DNA of 11,337 bases from Ramicandelaber brevisporus (lineage: Eukaryota > Kickxellomycota > Ramicandelaberales > Ramicandelaberaceae). The stretch lies in NCBI GenBank assembly GCA_025201865.1, contig MU602669.1, positions 74,757-86,093 of the forward strand, read 5' to 3'. The position numbers and the translations under genes are program-made. Below, one piece after another: positions 4,934 through 11,337 of the stretch. The notes beneath the pieces are model-generated. The model did not search any database. It saw nothing but the letters and a program-made list of their open reading frames with translations, and was not told the DNA's origin. Each line of letters opens with the position of its first letter. Position 1 is the stretch's first letter.

Positions 4934-7177
4934 TTAACGTTGAATTTTAACAAACTTGAGTAAGCCTTGGCCAGATGATTTACGAGAGGAGGGTATCGCT
5001 GATGTTGATGAGGAAGTCGATGAGGATATCGATGGGGTTAAAGCTGGAGTGTTTTTACGTTTCTGGCCAGCTGATGACGTGGTCGATGCGACAGGCTGAG
5101 CTTGCTGCGGTTCATCGGATTTGGCAATTCTGCGGATCTCAGCCTTGTTAAGACAGTCGTCAATGTGTCTGTTTATGTCTTCATTTGTGGCTGATCTCAA
5201 TACAAATTTAATATTACACACTGGACATTGGATGGTTTCAACTTGTTCTTCTTTTCCTTCTTCTTTTCCTGCTTTCCTTTCTTCCTCTTCTCCAGCGTAC
5301 GGTACTGTTTCAACTTTGATCTGTGGAACTGGTGCATCTGTTACCGTTGCATCCTCGGCAGGCTCCGGCTTGATCTCTACTGCTGCTGCTGTTGTTGCAT
5401 CCTTATCGAGTTGCGGCGGCTGTGTTTGCAGTTGAGCTGTTGGTTTGAAGAACTTCTTGATACCTGCAGTAGCAGACAGAGAGGAGGCGGGCATTAACCC
5501 AGTCAGTCTCACACCCATCAACCTCAGCTCACATGGAAACTCCTTCTTCAAAATGGGCAGTGCAAACTGAAATATTTCATCAGCCTTATAAATGGCTCTC
5601 GGCAGTTGCCTGTCCCTTTGGCGAAGCTGAAAGTTACTCAGTTTTAGCTTTAACCCAATTTTAGTACCAATTGTATCATTCTTTGCCAAATCCTCTTCCA
5701 GCAACACTGACAAATGTCTGAGCTTTTCTTCCAACTTCTTTGGATCTGAGCACGATTGAAAAGTACGTTCAACACCAATGCTCTTTCTATCTCGGTCAAA
5801 TCGGTCATTGTCATGCAGCATTGGTCCAATACCCAGACACCTCTTCAATAGGTGCTCAAACATCTTTGGTGTCAGCACTTGTCTCAGTCCTTCACTTCGT
5901 GCAATATACTCACTGCAAGTTCGAATATCCAGTCCATTAAGTAATCGTTCAGCGACGCGGCCAACGCCTGGGATCTTGCGAACTGATAAGTCATGTACAA
6001 ATCCACGAACTGCATCCAAAGTTCGAGGCAGCTCATATTGGCCATTGGGCTTATTCATATCTGAGCAAATTTTGGCCAACATTGCATTTGGAGCAATGCC
6101 TGCACTGGCTGTTAACCCAGTTTCATCAAATATCTCCAATCTCATTTGTCTAATTATTGCTCCAGCTGGCGAATCTCCATTCTCACTAGCTTGATTCATG
6201 GCTTGGTTGCTGAGTAAAGCAGTGATATCAATGTAGGCTTCGTCACATCCGGCAATCTTTGGATTGGGATCATATCTCCTTAAAACACTCTGCATCTTCT
6301 TTGAAATCTCATTGTATCGAGTATATCTCGGTTTAACCAGTATCAGGTCAGGGCATAGTTTCTTTCCAATGAAGCCTGGCATTCCCGATCGCACTCCGTA
6401 TTTGCGAGCTTCATAGTTCGCTGTGGATAGCATCATCATCCCTCCAACTGCCATTGGCTTACTTTTATAATCTGGATTGTCCAACATTTCAACTGCTGCG
6501 AAGAACATATCCATATCCACATGCACAATGGTTCGCGTTAAGTCTCGTTTGGATTCAAACTGTGCAATCATCTTCTCTGCTTCACTTTTGCTTCTAGTTT
6601 CATTGCTTCCTCCGAGTAATATTTCGTGCATTGCAATTTCAGTAGTGCGCGCCTGTTGTTCGACCTGTGCCAATTTCACTCGCAGCTGTGCAATATGGTG
6701 TGTTAATCGTTCATCTTTACGCTCTTCATTCTCGTAAAACGGCGAGCCTTTGGATGCCTCGTAAATGATCTGTTCAATACGCTCTCGTTCCGCCTGATTC
6801 AATCCGGCTTTGCCTGAACTGGCTCCAGCAAGGCGATGTCTCATTGATGCTTCATTGGATTCTCCACCACTACTGCCACCATTGCCAGTCTCCGCTGTTA
6901 CTGCTGTAGTTGTTGCTGCTGTTGCTGTTGCTGGGGTTATTAAGTTGTGTTCATCATCTATTGGTTCGTCCGCAGCAATAACCATGTCTTCGCCATAATC
7001 AGAGTCAAACGCAGCTTCAGGATCGTTAAAACCAAACAAGTCGTCACCATCAAAGAACTCGTCAAAGTCCTCTATGCTAAGGTCAATGTCAAACGCGTCG
7101 TCAACTGATGGCTGCTGCTGCTGTTCCTGCTGCTGCTGTTCTTGCTGTTTGTTCTGATTCTGCCCGCGTTCAGTCAT
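4934..7177 (-). CDS. POLK: DNA polymerase kappa, Y-family translesion polymerase (747 aa)
   Basis: This nuclear enzyme copies past damaged bases during DNA replication. A poly-Gln start (11-22) and an acidic Asp/Phe-rich segment (26-66) precede the kappa-specific N-clasp (GLNQAERERIEQ, ASKGSPFYENE, 125-151). The catalytic core follows: DMDMFFAAVE at 221-230 with Asp221, Asp223 and steric-gate Phe226, and CDEAYID at 311-317 with Asp312 and Glu313. Next come a helix-hairpin-helix region (KIPGVGRVAERLL, 401-413) and the little-finger domain (about 466-560). A PCNA-binding-like GIKKFFK lies at 572-578. A Rad18-type ubiquitin-binding zinc finger has Cys651, Cys654, His671 and Cys675. A short basic KRK sits at 706-708, and a second PIP-like GLLKFVK ends the protein at 738-744. 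Human kappa has two such zinc fingers and a much shorter N-terminus. The start has A at -3 and is 103 bp from divergent COQ6. Confidence 0.95.
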   Translation of the reverse strand: MTERGQNQNKQQEQQQQEQQQQPSVDDAFDIDLSIEDFDEFFDGDDLFGFNDPEAAFDSDYGEDMVIAADEPIDDEHNLITPATATAATTTAVTAETGNGGSSGGESNEASMRHRLAGASSGKAGLNQAERERIEQIIYEASKGSPFYENEERKDERLTHHIAQLRVKLAQVEQQARTTEIAMHEILLGGSNETRSKSEAEKMIAQFESKRDLTRTIVHVDMDMFFAAVEMLDNPDYKSKPMAVGGMMMLSTANYEARKYGVRSGMPGFIGKKLCPDLILVKPRYTRYNEISKKMQSVLRRYDPNPKIAGCDEAYIDITALLSNQAMNQASENGDSPAGAIIRQMRLEIFDETGLTASAGIAPNAMLAKICSDMNKPNGQYELPRTLDAVRGFVHDLSVRKIPGVGRVAERLLNGLDIRTCSEYIARSEGLRQVLTPKMFEHLLKRCLGIGPMLHDNDRFDRDRKSIGVERTFQSCSDPKKLEEKLRHLSVLLEEDLAKNDTIGTKIGLKLKLSNFQLRQRDRQLPRAIYKADEIFQFALPILKKEFPCELRLMGVRLTGLMPASSLSATAGIKKFFKPTAQLQTQPPQLDKDATTAAAVEIKPEPAEDATVTDAPVPQIKVETVPYAGEEEERKAGKEEGKEEQVETIQCPVCNIKFVLRSATNEDINRHIDDCLNKAEIRRIAKSDEPQQAQPVASTTSSAGQKRKNTPALTPSISSSTSSSTSAIPSSRKSSGQGLLKFVKIQR
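7109..7150 (-). repeat. CAG/CAA tract encoding the poly-Gln start of polymerase kappa
   Basis: A CTG-rich run on the + strand reads as CAG/CAA/GAA codons on the minus strand and encodes an almost pure Gln stretch near the polymerase N-terminus, at about residues 11-22. It is mixed CAG, CAA and GAA rather than a pure repeat, so it should be less slippage-prone than an uninterrupted CAG run. Confidence 0.85.
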
Positions 7178-7280
7178 CTTGTCGTCACTTCGTTTCTGTG
7201 TTTATGCAAAAATCTACAACGAAAAAAAACCAGGAACGAAAAAAGAAAAGTGACGAAAAGAAACGTGAAGAGCGATCGAG
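7178..7280. promoter_or_regulatory. Compact divergent promoter of POLK and COQ6 with a duplicated 13-nt motif
   Basis: Only 103 bp separate the two ATGs, so both genes must share promoter sequence. AAGTGACGACAAG on the minus strand (7190 to 7178) directly abuts the POLK ATG. AAGTGACGAAAAG on the + strand (7248-7260) lies 20 bp before the COQ6 ATG. The two differ at one of 13 positions and each points towards its own gene; they contain TGACG, a CRE/ATF half site. A-rich ACGAAAAAA blocks at 7219-7227 and 7236-7244 lie between them. No TATA or CCAAT box is seen. Since the motifs may be within the 5' leaders, they could act in RNA rather than DNA. Confidence 0.65.
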
Positions 7281-8810
7281 ATGCTGGCACACGCTGCACA
7301 AACCACTGGCAAGCGCATAACACGGCTAGCTTCTCCAACAGTATCGAAGGCAGCGGCCATCAGTGTATCCCATGCTCTTTTCTCCACATCGACCTCAATC
7401 TGCTCGAACGCGACTGAGTATGCGGACGTCGTGGTTGTAGGTGGCGGCATCGTTGGCGCGGCATTAACGTGTTCTTTGGCTGCATCCAACACCACTAGCC
7501 AGCAGCGTGTTGTGATGGTAGATGCTGCTCCATTGGCCCGGATTCGCGACTGGCAGCCTCAGCCTGCGCCAAAGTACTCGAATCGAACTGTTTCATTAAC
7601 CCCGGCATCTGCCCGGTACTTGGCAAACATTGGTGCATGGGATCAGCTGTATCAGGATAGAGTACAGCCGTATTCTGAGATGAAGGTGTGGGATGGCGCA
7701 GCAGATGGAAAGCTGGCATTTGGACATGGAGATGCAATGGGATACATTGTCGAAAATCAAAATGTACATGCGGCCATCTTGAAGGCACTCGACTCGGCCA
7801 AGGCTCAGTCTTCAGGTGGTGTCGACGTAGTTAGCGAAACTAAAGTATCATCCATCACTTCAGAAAGCACATCAAGTTCATCGTCAACAGCAACAGCTGC
7901 AACAGCTGCTACTGTGGCGGATTCATGGCCAATTGTCGAACTCTCAAATGGTCGCCGCATCCAAACTCGCTTGTTAGTCGGCGCAGATGGTGCAAATTCT
8001 CCAGTTCGCACCTTTGCAAACATTGAGAGTGCCGGCTGGGACTACAACCAACACGGTCTCGTTGCGTGCCTTGAATTTGACGCCGAATCCGCCTCTCTTT
8101 TGCCACCAACGGCGTTTCAGCGTTTCCTTCCATCTGGTCCAATTGCATTGCTTCCGCTTCCAGGCAACTCAGTCTCGATGGTATGGTCAATGCCACCTGC
8201 CATGGCTCAAGCTCTCAAGACAATCTCCGCAGAAGATTTTATTGCATTGGTGAATGCAGCAGTATTCCTGCCTCTTGCAGATGTTGCATATCTGTCACGC
8301 CGTGCAACTGGTGAAGTTCATGACGATTCCATTTCAATTGCAGATGATGTCGCATCTCGGCAACACACAATCAACCACAGCTCACGCCATTTGCCACCAC
8401 GCATTGTTGGTGTTGATCCATCGACGAGAGCGTCTTTCCCTATCAAGCTGCGCAACGCCGACACGTACGCTGCGAACCGAGTTGCACTCGTTGGTGATGC
8501 TGCTCACACCGTCCATCCGCTGGCCGGCCAAGGCTTGAACATTGGCCTCGCCGATGCTGAGTGCTTGGCACGTGTCGTTGCCGACACTATCCGCGTTGGT
8601 GGTGACATTGGCGCTCGTCACAATCTCGTTGGCTACTCACGCGAGCGTTTCCTGCCAGACTTGGCCATGCTCGGCGCTGTTGACAAGCTGTGGCGCTTGT
8701 TTGGAACTGACATCGCCCCAGTTGCTTGGACTCGTTCTTTGGGAATGAATGTGATAGACTCATTGCCGTTTGTCAAGTCAGCCATTGTCAAATATGCAAT
8801 GGGCTTGTAG
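7281..8810 (+). CDS. COQ6: COQ6, FAD-dependent ubiquinone biosynthesis monooxygenase (509 aa)
   Basis: COQ6 is a flavoprotein hydroxylase of the mitochondrial inner-membrane coenzyme Q complex; it adds the C5 hydroxyl to the benzoquinone ring precursor. Residues 1-45 are rich in Arg, Ser, Ala and Thr with few acids, a likely mitochondrial presequence. VVVGGGIVGAAL at 51-62 is the dinucleotide-binding site for FAD, with Asp81 at the end of the second strand. The DG motif is VGADGANSPVR at 233-243. The GD motif with its extension, GDAAHTVHPLAGQGLNIG, is at 405-422. The C-terminal SLGMNVIDSLPFVK (486-499) is typical of COQ6. Length slightly exceeds the usual 460-480 because of a Ser/Thr/Ala insertion at about 194-212. 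The start has G at -3. The stop is 81 bp from the convergent dioxygenase stop, with AATAAA at 8837-8842. Confidence 0.95.
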   Translation: MLAHAAQTTGKRITRLASPTVSKAAAISVSHALFSTSTSICSNATEYADVVVVGGGIVGAALTCSLAASNTTSQQRVVMVDAAPLARIRDWQPQPAPKYSNRTVSLTPASARYLANIGAWDQLYQDRVQPYSEMKVWDGAADGKLAFGHGDAMGYIVENQNVHAAILKALDSAKAQSSGGVDVVSETKVSSITSESTSSSSSTATAATAATVADSWPIVELSNGRRIQTRLLVGADGANSPVRTFANIESAGWDYNQHGLVACLEFDAESASLLPPTAFQRFLPSGPIALLPLPGNSVSMVWSMPPAMAQALKTISAEDFIALVNAAVFLPLADVAYLSRRATGEVHDDSISIADDVASRQHTINHSSRHLPPRIVGVDPSTRASFPIKLRNADTYAANRVALVGDAAHTVHPLAGQGLNIGLADAECLARVVADTIRVGGDIGARHNLVGYSRERFLPDLAMLGAVDKLWRLFGTDIAPVAWTRSLGMNVIDSLPFVKSAIVKYAMGL

Positions 8811-8836
8811 TAATTCCCCCTTTTTTCTCATTGCTT

Positions 8837-8842
8837 AATAAA
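8837..8842 (+). terminator. AATAAA polyadenylation signal of COQ6
   Basis: A consensus AATAAA starts 27 bp past the COQ6 stop. The 81-bp gap to the opposite-strand dioxygenase stop also has a minus-strand ATTAAA (complement of 8857-8862). The two transcripts are therefore likely to overlap tail to tail. Confidence 0.65.
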
Positions 8843-8891
8843 ATTGTCCCTTTCTGTTTAATTTTCAATCATACATCACTTGTGTTGTTCG

Positions 8892-10415
8892 TTAAAGACC
8901 CAGCTTGGTGCGCAAAACGCGATAGCGATCCTTAAACTCATCCCATCCGACATATGTTCCCTTCAAGTGGCGATGTCCACTCGATGCATCAAAGCTACGA
9001 CGACCGTGCAATACTCGACGGTTTGCAAAAACGGCACACTCGCCAGGCTGCAGCGTCAGCTCGTATCTCAGCGATGGGTGATTGATCGCTTCATCGAGCT
9101 TCTTAAACGCGCGATAAAAGGCCGTGGCTTGAGATGGATCCGTCAGCTCGAGAGTGCCCTGGAACGGCGGGCCATAGTTGAGCGCTGTGGTCTCGTTAAT
9201 ATCGTCCAAAACCACCGTCGGCTTTCGCAAATGCAGGTGATGGCCGTCGTTATCGTAATGGAAGCTAACGGGTATATCAGTCAGCGGCTTGATATCAGCT
9301 GGCGAACGGCGACGCAATTCATCGACTGCGCGGAACCCATCCACAAAGATACTCGCGCCGCCCGTCACAGAGTTCTTCAGACAGTGCAAGAACTGAATAC
9401 CGGGTGGTGCTTCAAAATACAGCAAGTCCATGTGATAGCCCAAGAACAGGTCAGTGTATGCAATGTTCTTGGCTTGAGGCTCACTGCGCACGTTCCAAGT
9501 CCGACCATAGAAAGTTTCCTTGATCGGACCCATACGCTCAGCAATTTGGGCTACAATTTGGTCTTCATCGGGAATGCCGTGGATAAATGCCAAGCCGTAC
9601 TGAGCCATTTGGTGCAGGAAACGCAGCAGAGCGCGCTCATCCTGCATGATGTCGCCATAAGCGTGCCAGAGCGTAACGTTGGAAGACTCAGGGTTGGCGG
9701 TGAAAGTTGAAGCGTCCCAGAGCTTGTGCGGTGGCATAGAGTGAGACATTGGGCGGTGGTGGATATCATCCGACATGTGGTGCTCGTATAGCCATTGCAG
9801 TGGATACCGGCTAACATGATCAGACTCTGTGTGGTCATTCGAGCCACCAGACAGTCCAGAGCCAGTCCACGTAACCTCCAGATGAGTGGCACCAGTCGCG
9901 TCGACATCTGCATTGTTGGAAGACGCTGGCAAAGGAATGGTTTCGCCATTGCCGCGAACTAGCTGGATTTGACGCGGCGCTACATCCAGAGAGATATCGC
10001 CGGATGAATGCAGCTTCTGGCGGTTGCTCGGATGGATGCAGGCTGGACACGGACAATGATCGCGAAGCCACACATATGGAAGTGAGCTCGTCAGCGAAGA
10101 TGGCGTCGATGCAAACGTAACGTCAAGCGATGATGCTTCGGAATTCTGCTGCACACCCAGCACATGAGCTGGCGACAGAGAGCGCGCACTGACTCGTTGC
10201 ACGGATGTAGATGTTCCGAATGCACGGGACTGCTTTGTTGGCGATGTAGCTGAGGAAAAGGCAGTGCAGCTTGTGTATGATGCAGCCGAGGGAGTCAGCT
10301 TTGATGGCACCACCACCGCTGATGGCGATGACAAGCTGCGAGAGCCGGCTACTGCGGCCGAGCTGCGCAGAAGGAGTCTGGTGGCTGCTGGTAGTCGACG
10401 GGCTGTTGCTAACAT
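8892..10415 (-). CDS. Gamma-butyrobetaine / trimethyllysine dioxygenase family protein, carnitine biosynthesis (507 aa)
   Basis: The protein belongs to the Fe(II)/2-oxoglutarate dioxygenases that hydroxylate gamma-butyrobetaine (last step) or trimethyllysine (first step) in carnitine synthesis. The N-terminal zinc domain shows WLRDHCPCPAC at 116-126 (Cys121, Cys123, Cys126), with His200 a likely fourth ligand. The TauD-type domain has the iron-binding pair His328 and Asp330 in YHMDLLYFEAPPG, distal His470 in NRRVLHGRR, and Arg482 as the probable 2-oxoglutarate contact. HMDLLYF and PPGIQFLHC resemble fungal gamma-butyrobetaine hydroxylases. The human enzyme has 387 residues; the excess here is mostly an N-terminal extension of about 85 residues. 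It begins MLATARRLPAATRLLLRSSA, which looks like a mitochondrial presequence, with RAFGTS at 64-69 as a possible processing site. A mitochondrial location would suit trimethyllysine dioxygenase better, so the substrate remains open. The start has A at -3. Confidence 0.86.
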   Translation of the reverse strand: MLATARRLPAATRLLLRSSAAVAGSRSLSSPSAVVVPSKLTPSAASYTSCTAFSSATSPTKQSRAFGTSTSVQRVSARSLSPAHVLGVQQNSEASSLDVTFASTPSSLTSSLPYVWLRDHCPCPACIHPSNRQKLHSSGDISLDVAPRQIQLVRGNGETIPLPASSNNADVDATGATHLEVTWTGSGLSGGSNDHTESDHVSRYPLQWLYEHHMSDDIHHRPMSHSMPPHKLWDASTFTANPESSNVTLWHAYGDIMQDERALLRFLHQMAQYGLAFIHGIPDEDQIVAQIAERMGPIKETFYGRTWNVRSEPQAKNIAYTDLFLGYHMDLLYFEAPPGIQFLHCLKNSVTGGASIFVDGFRAVDELRRRSPADIKPLTDIPVSFHYDNDGHHLHLRKPTVVLDDINETTALNYGPPFQGTLELTDPSQATAFYRAFKKLDEAINHPSLRYELTLQPGECAVFANRRVLHGRRSFDASSGHRHLKGTYVGWDEFKDRYRVLRTKLGL

Positions 10416-10729
10416 AGTGGTGAAGGACGTGTGCGTGTTGGAAATCTCGAAGCCAGATTACGGAACCAACAGTAAAAAAAAAGAGGTGTTGTCTGAGAGA
10501 TAGCTGGCCGCGTTTATCAGCCAACTTCGTGTGAAAATGTGCCGACCACATGCTTGTAATCGATGTAGCTGACACTGACACATGACCACCACCACCACCA
10601 CCATCGCCATCGCCAGAAGAAGAGCTCGACTCCATTCTTCTTTTCTTTTTTTTCTTTTTTTAAAGCAATGAAATCATAGTGGCCCTTTCAGAGCATGAAA
10701 TCCTAGCGCGGGAAGGAAACGAACTTGAT

Positions 10730-10747
10730 GATTGGCTGATTGGCTCA
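10730..10747 (-). promoter_or_regulatory. Tandem CCAAT boxes (GATTGGCT twice)
   Basis: GATTGGCT is exactly repeated at 10730-10737 and 10738-10745, giving two minus-strand AGCCAATC boxes 8 bp apart. The right-hand copy with its flank (10735-10747) is, on the minus strand, identical over 13 bases to the CCAAT site at 3891-3903. The boxes lie about 255 bp before the ATX1 ATG and 315 bp before the dioxygenase ATG. CCAAT sites work in either orientation, so both genes are candidates. Confidence 0.5.
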
Positions 10748-10898
10748 TTAGTCCTTTCAGGAGTGCCAAAAAAAGAATAAGAAGCCGGTGTTCTACGTGC
10801 TTCTCTCCTGTTCTCGACGAGCACGCAACCTCTTCTTCATTCTGGCGCTCACCTCTTGTTCTCTTTCCACAACTGCAACTGCACTATCTATTAGAAAT

Positions 10899-10919
10899 CA
10901 GCCTCATCAGCCTCATCAG
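10899..10919. repeat. 9-bp tandem repeat CAGCCTCAT in the ATX1 leader
   Basis: CAGCCTCAT occurs at 10899-10907 and 10908-10916, followed by CAG. It lies within the likely untranslated leader of the copper chaperone gene, just before a run of CAA- and CTA-like triplets. Confidence 0.85.
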
Positions 10920-11000
10920 TTACAACCGCTACCACTGCAACTACAACTACCACTACCAACCACAACCAACAACAACCATAACCACAACAGGAACGAAACT

Positions 11001-11213
11001 ATGGCAGTGTACAAGTATCAAGTTGCTATGAGCTGCGGCGGCTGCTCTGGTGCTGTTGAGCGTGCTCTTAAAAAGCTTGAAGGCGTGGACAATCTAGAGG
11101 TTTCGCTCGAGAGCCAGCTCGTGACCGTTGAGAGCGACAGTCTGGATTACGCCACCATATTGGAGAAGCTTCAAAAGACTGGCAAGGCTGTTACCGAGAT
11201 TCCACAAGAGTAA
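11001..11213 (+). CDS. ATX1: Atx1-type cytosolic copper chaperone (70 aa)
   Basis: Atx1 carries Cu(I) in the cytosol and hands it to the P-type copper ATPase of the secretory pathway (Ccc2/ATP7), which loads multicopper oxidases such as the high-affinity iron-uptake ferroxidase. The sequence is a single heavy-metal-associated domain. MSCGGC at 10-15 is the MxCxxC metal site (Cys12 and Cys15), and LQKTGKAV at 57-64 holds the loop lysine that stabilises the bound metal in the family. Length matches yeast Atx1 (73 residues). The start is the only ATG in this frame; the frame stays open upstream to 10788 but begins there with GTG, and the extension is just the CA-rich leader. A at -3 and G at +4 give good start context. 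No signal peptide or membrane segment is present. Confidence 0.95.
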   Translation: MAVYKYQVAMSCGGCSGAVERALKKLEGVDNLEVSLESQLVTVESDSLDYATILEKLQKTGKAVTEIPQE

Positions 11214-11337
11214 ATGTTGCTCGTATCATGTAAACTAATATAGGAGTCCTTCTAATTGCCCAGTTTTAGTATTCATCTATTCTTTCTTTAATGAGGTTTT
11301 TATCAGAAAATAATGCTACGGAAGCGTAACAGGGAGA
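11214..11337 (+). other. 3' flank of ATX1
   Basis: This AT-rich stretch contains no gene and no perfect AATAAA. It should hold the ATX1 3' untranslated region; TTTCTTTAATG and AATATAG-like stretches could serve as weak processing signals. Confidence 0.4.

Larger units (their letters stand above)
10416..11000. promoter_or_regulatory. Divergent spacer between the dioxygenase and ATX1
   Basis: No gene is supported in these 585 bp. On the dioxygenase side are a poly-A/T run near 10471-10479, a CCA-trinucleotide run at about 10583-10603, and pyrimidine tracts at 10636-10661. Two tandem CCAAT boxes sit at 10730-10745. From about 10860 to 11000 the + strand is C/A-rich and G-poor, forming a likely unstructured ATX1 leader that includes a 9-bp tandem repeat. 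No TATA box stands out on either strand. Confidence 0.6.

Noticed and set aside
8880-9710. 276-codon + strand frame opposite the dioxygenase
   Set aside because: It is antisense to a gene with intact catalytic motifs and its translation has no family features.
10123-10635. 170-codon minus-strand frame starting with ATG at 10635 and overlapping the dioxygenase start
   Set aside because: It is composed of Ser/Gly repeats followed by an out-of-frame reading of the dioxygenase. It could act as an upstream ORF if the mRNA starts beyond 10635, but nothing supports a protein.
10788-11000. 71-residue extension of the copper chaperone, hydrophobic at first
   Set aside because: It begins with GTG, has no in-frame ATG, and is encoded by the CA-rich leader; the domain is complete from 11001.
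1-11337. tRNA, rRNA, CRISPR array, transposon ends or integrase genes
   Set aside because: No TPsiC-like GTTCRANNC in a cloverleaf context, no regularly spaced repeats, no transposase-like ORF and no long terminal repeats were seen on reading both strands.

Overview
The window looks like nuclear DNA of a fungus. All six complete genes read as uninterrupted ORFs with ATG starts, mostly with a purine at -3 and no bacterial ribosome binding sites. Spacers carry (TG)n, CAG/CAA, poly-T and pyrimidine tracts, CCAAT boxes and AATAAA signals. An isocitrate lyase with a fungal-type KKCGHM motif points to fungi, and a DNA polymerase kappa argues against Saccharomyces-type budding yeasts. The lack of introns together with poly-Q and low-complexity insertions suggests an early-diverging, intron-poor lineage such as Kickxellomycotina, but that placement is a guess.

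Layout from left to right. (1) Bases 1-101 hold the probable N-terminus of a minus-strand gene that runs off the left edge. (2) About 101-1711 is gene-poor, with GT-rich then purine-rich bias on the + strand and several short repeats. (3) Isocitrate lyase is on the minus strand (1712-3340). (4) A 1.05-kb spacer (3341-4395) has CCAAT boxes and other candidate promoter elements. (5) A small secreted Lys-rich protein is on the + strand (4396-4872). (6) It converges on DNA polymerase kappa (minus, 4934-7177). (7) Polymerase kappa and COQ6 (plus, 7281-8810) diverge from a 103-bp spacer that carries the same 13-nt motif once in front of each gene. (8) COQ6 converges within 81 bp on a gamma-butyrobetaine/trimethyllysine-type dioxygenase (minus, 8892-10415). 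(9) After a 585-bp divergent spacer comes an Atx1-type copper chaperone (plus, 11001-11213).

The genes do not form an operon. There is a loose metabolic theme: the glyoxylate cycle (isocitrate lyase), carnitine synthesis (dioxygenase) and ubiquinone synthesis (COQ6) all serve growth on acetate or fatty acids. This may be coincidence. I see no mobile element, CRISPR array, tRNA, rRNA or clear novel multi-gene system. The most interesting items are the polymerase kappa domain architecture, the duplicated promoter motifs, an isocitrate lyase with no recognisable peroxisomal signal, and the unrecognised secreted protein.
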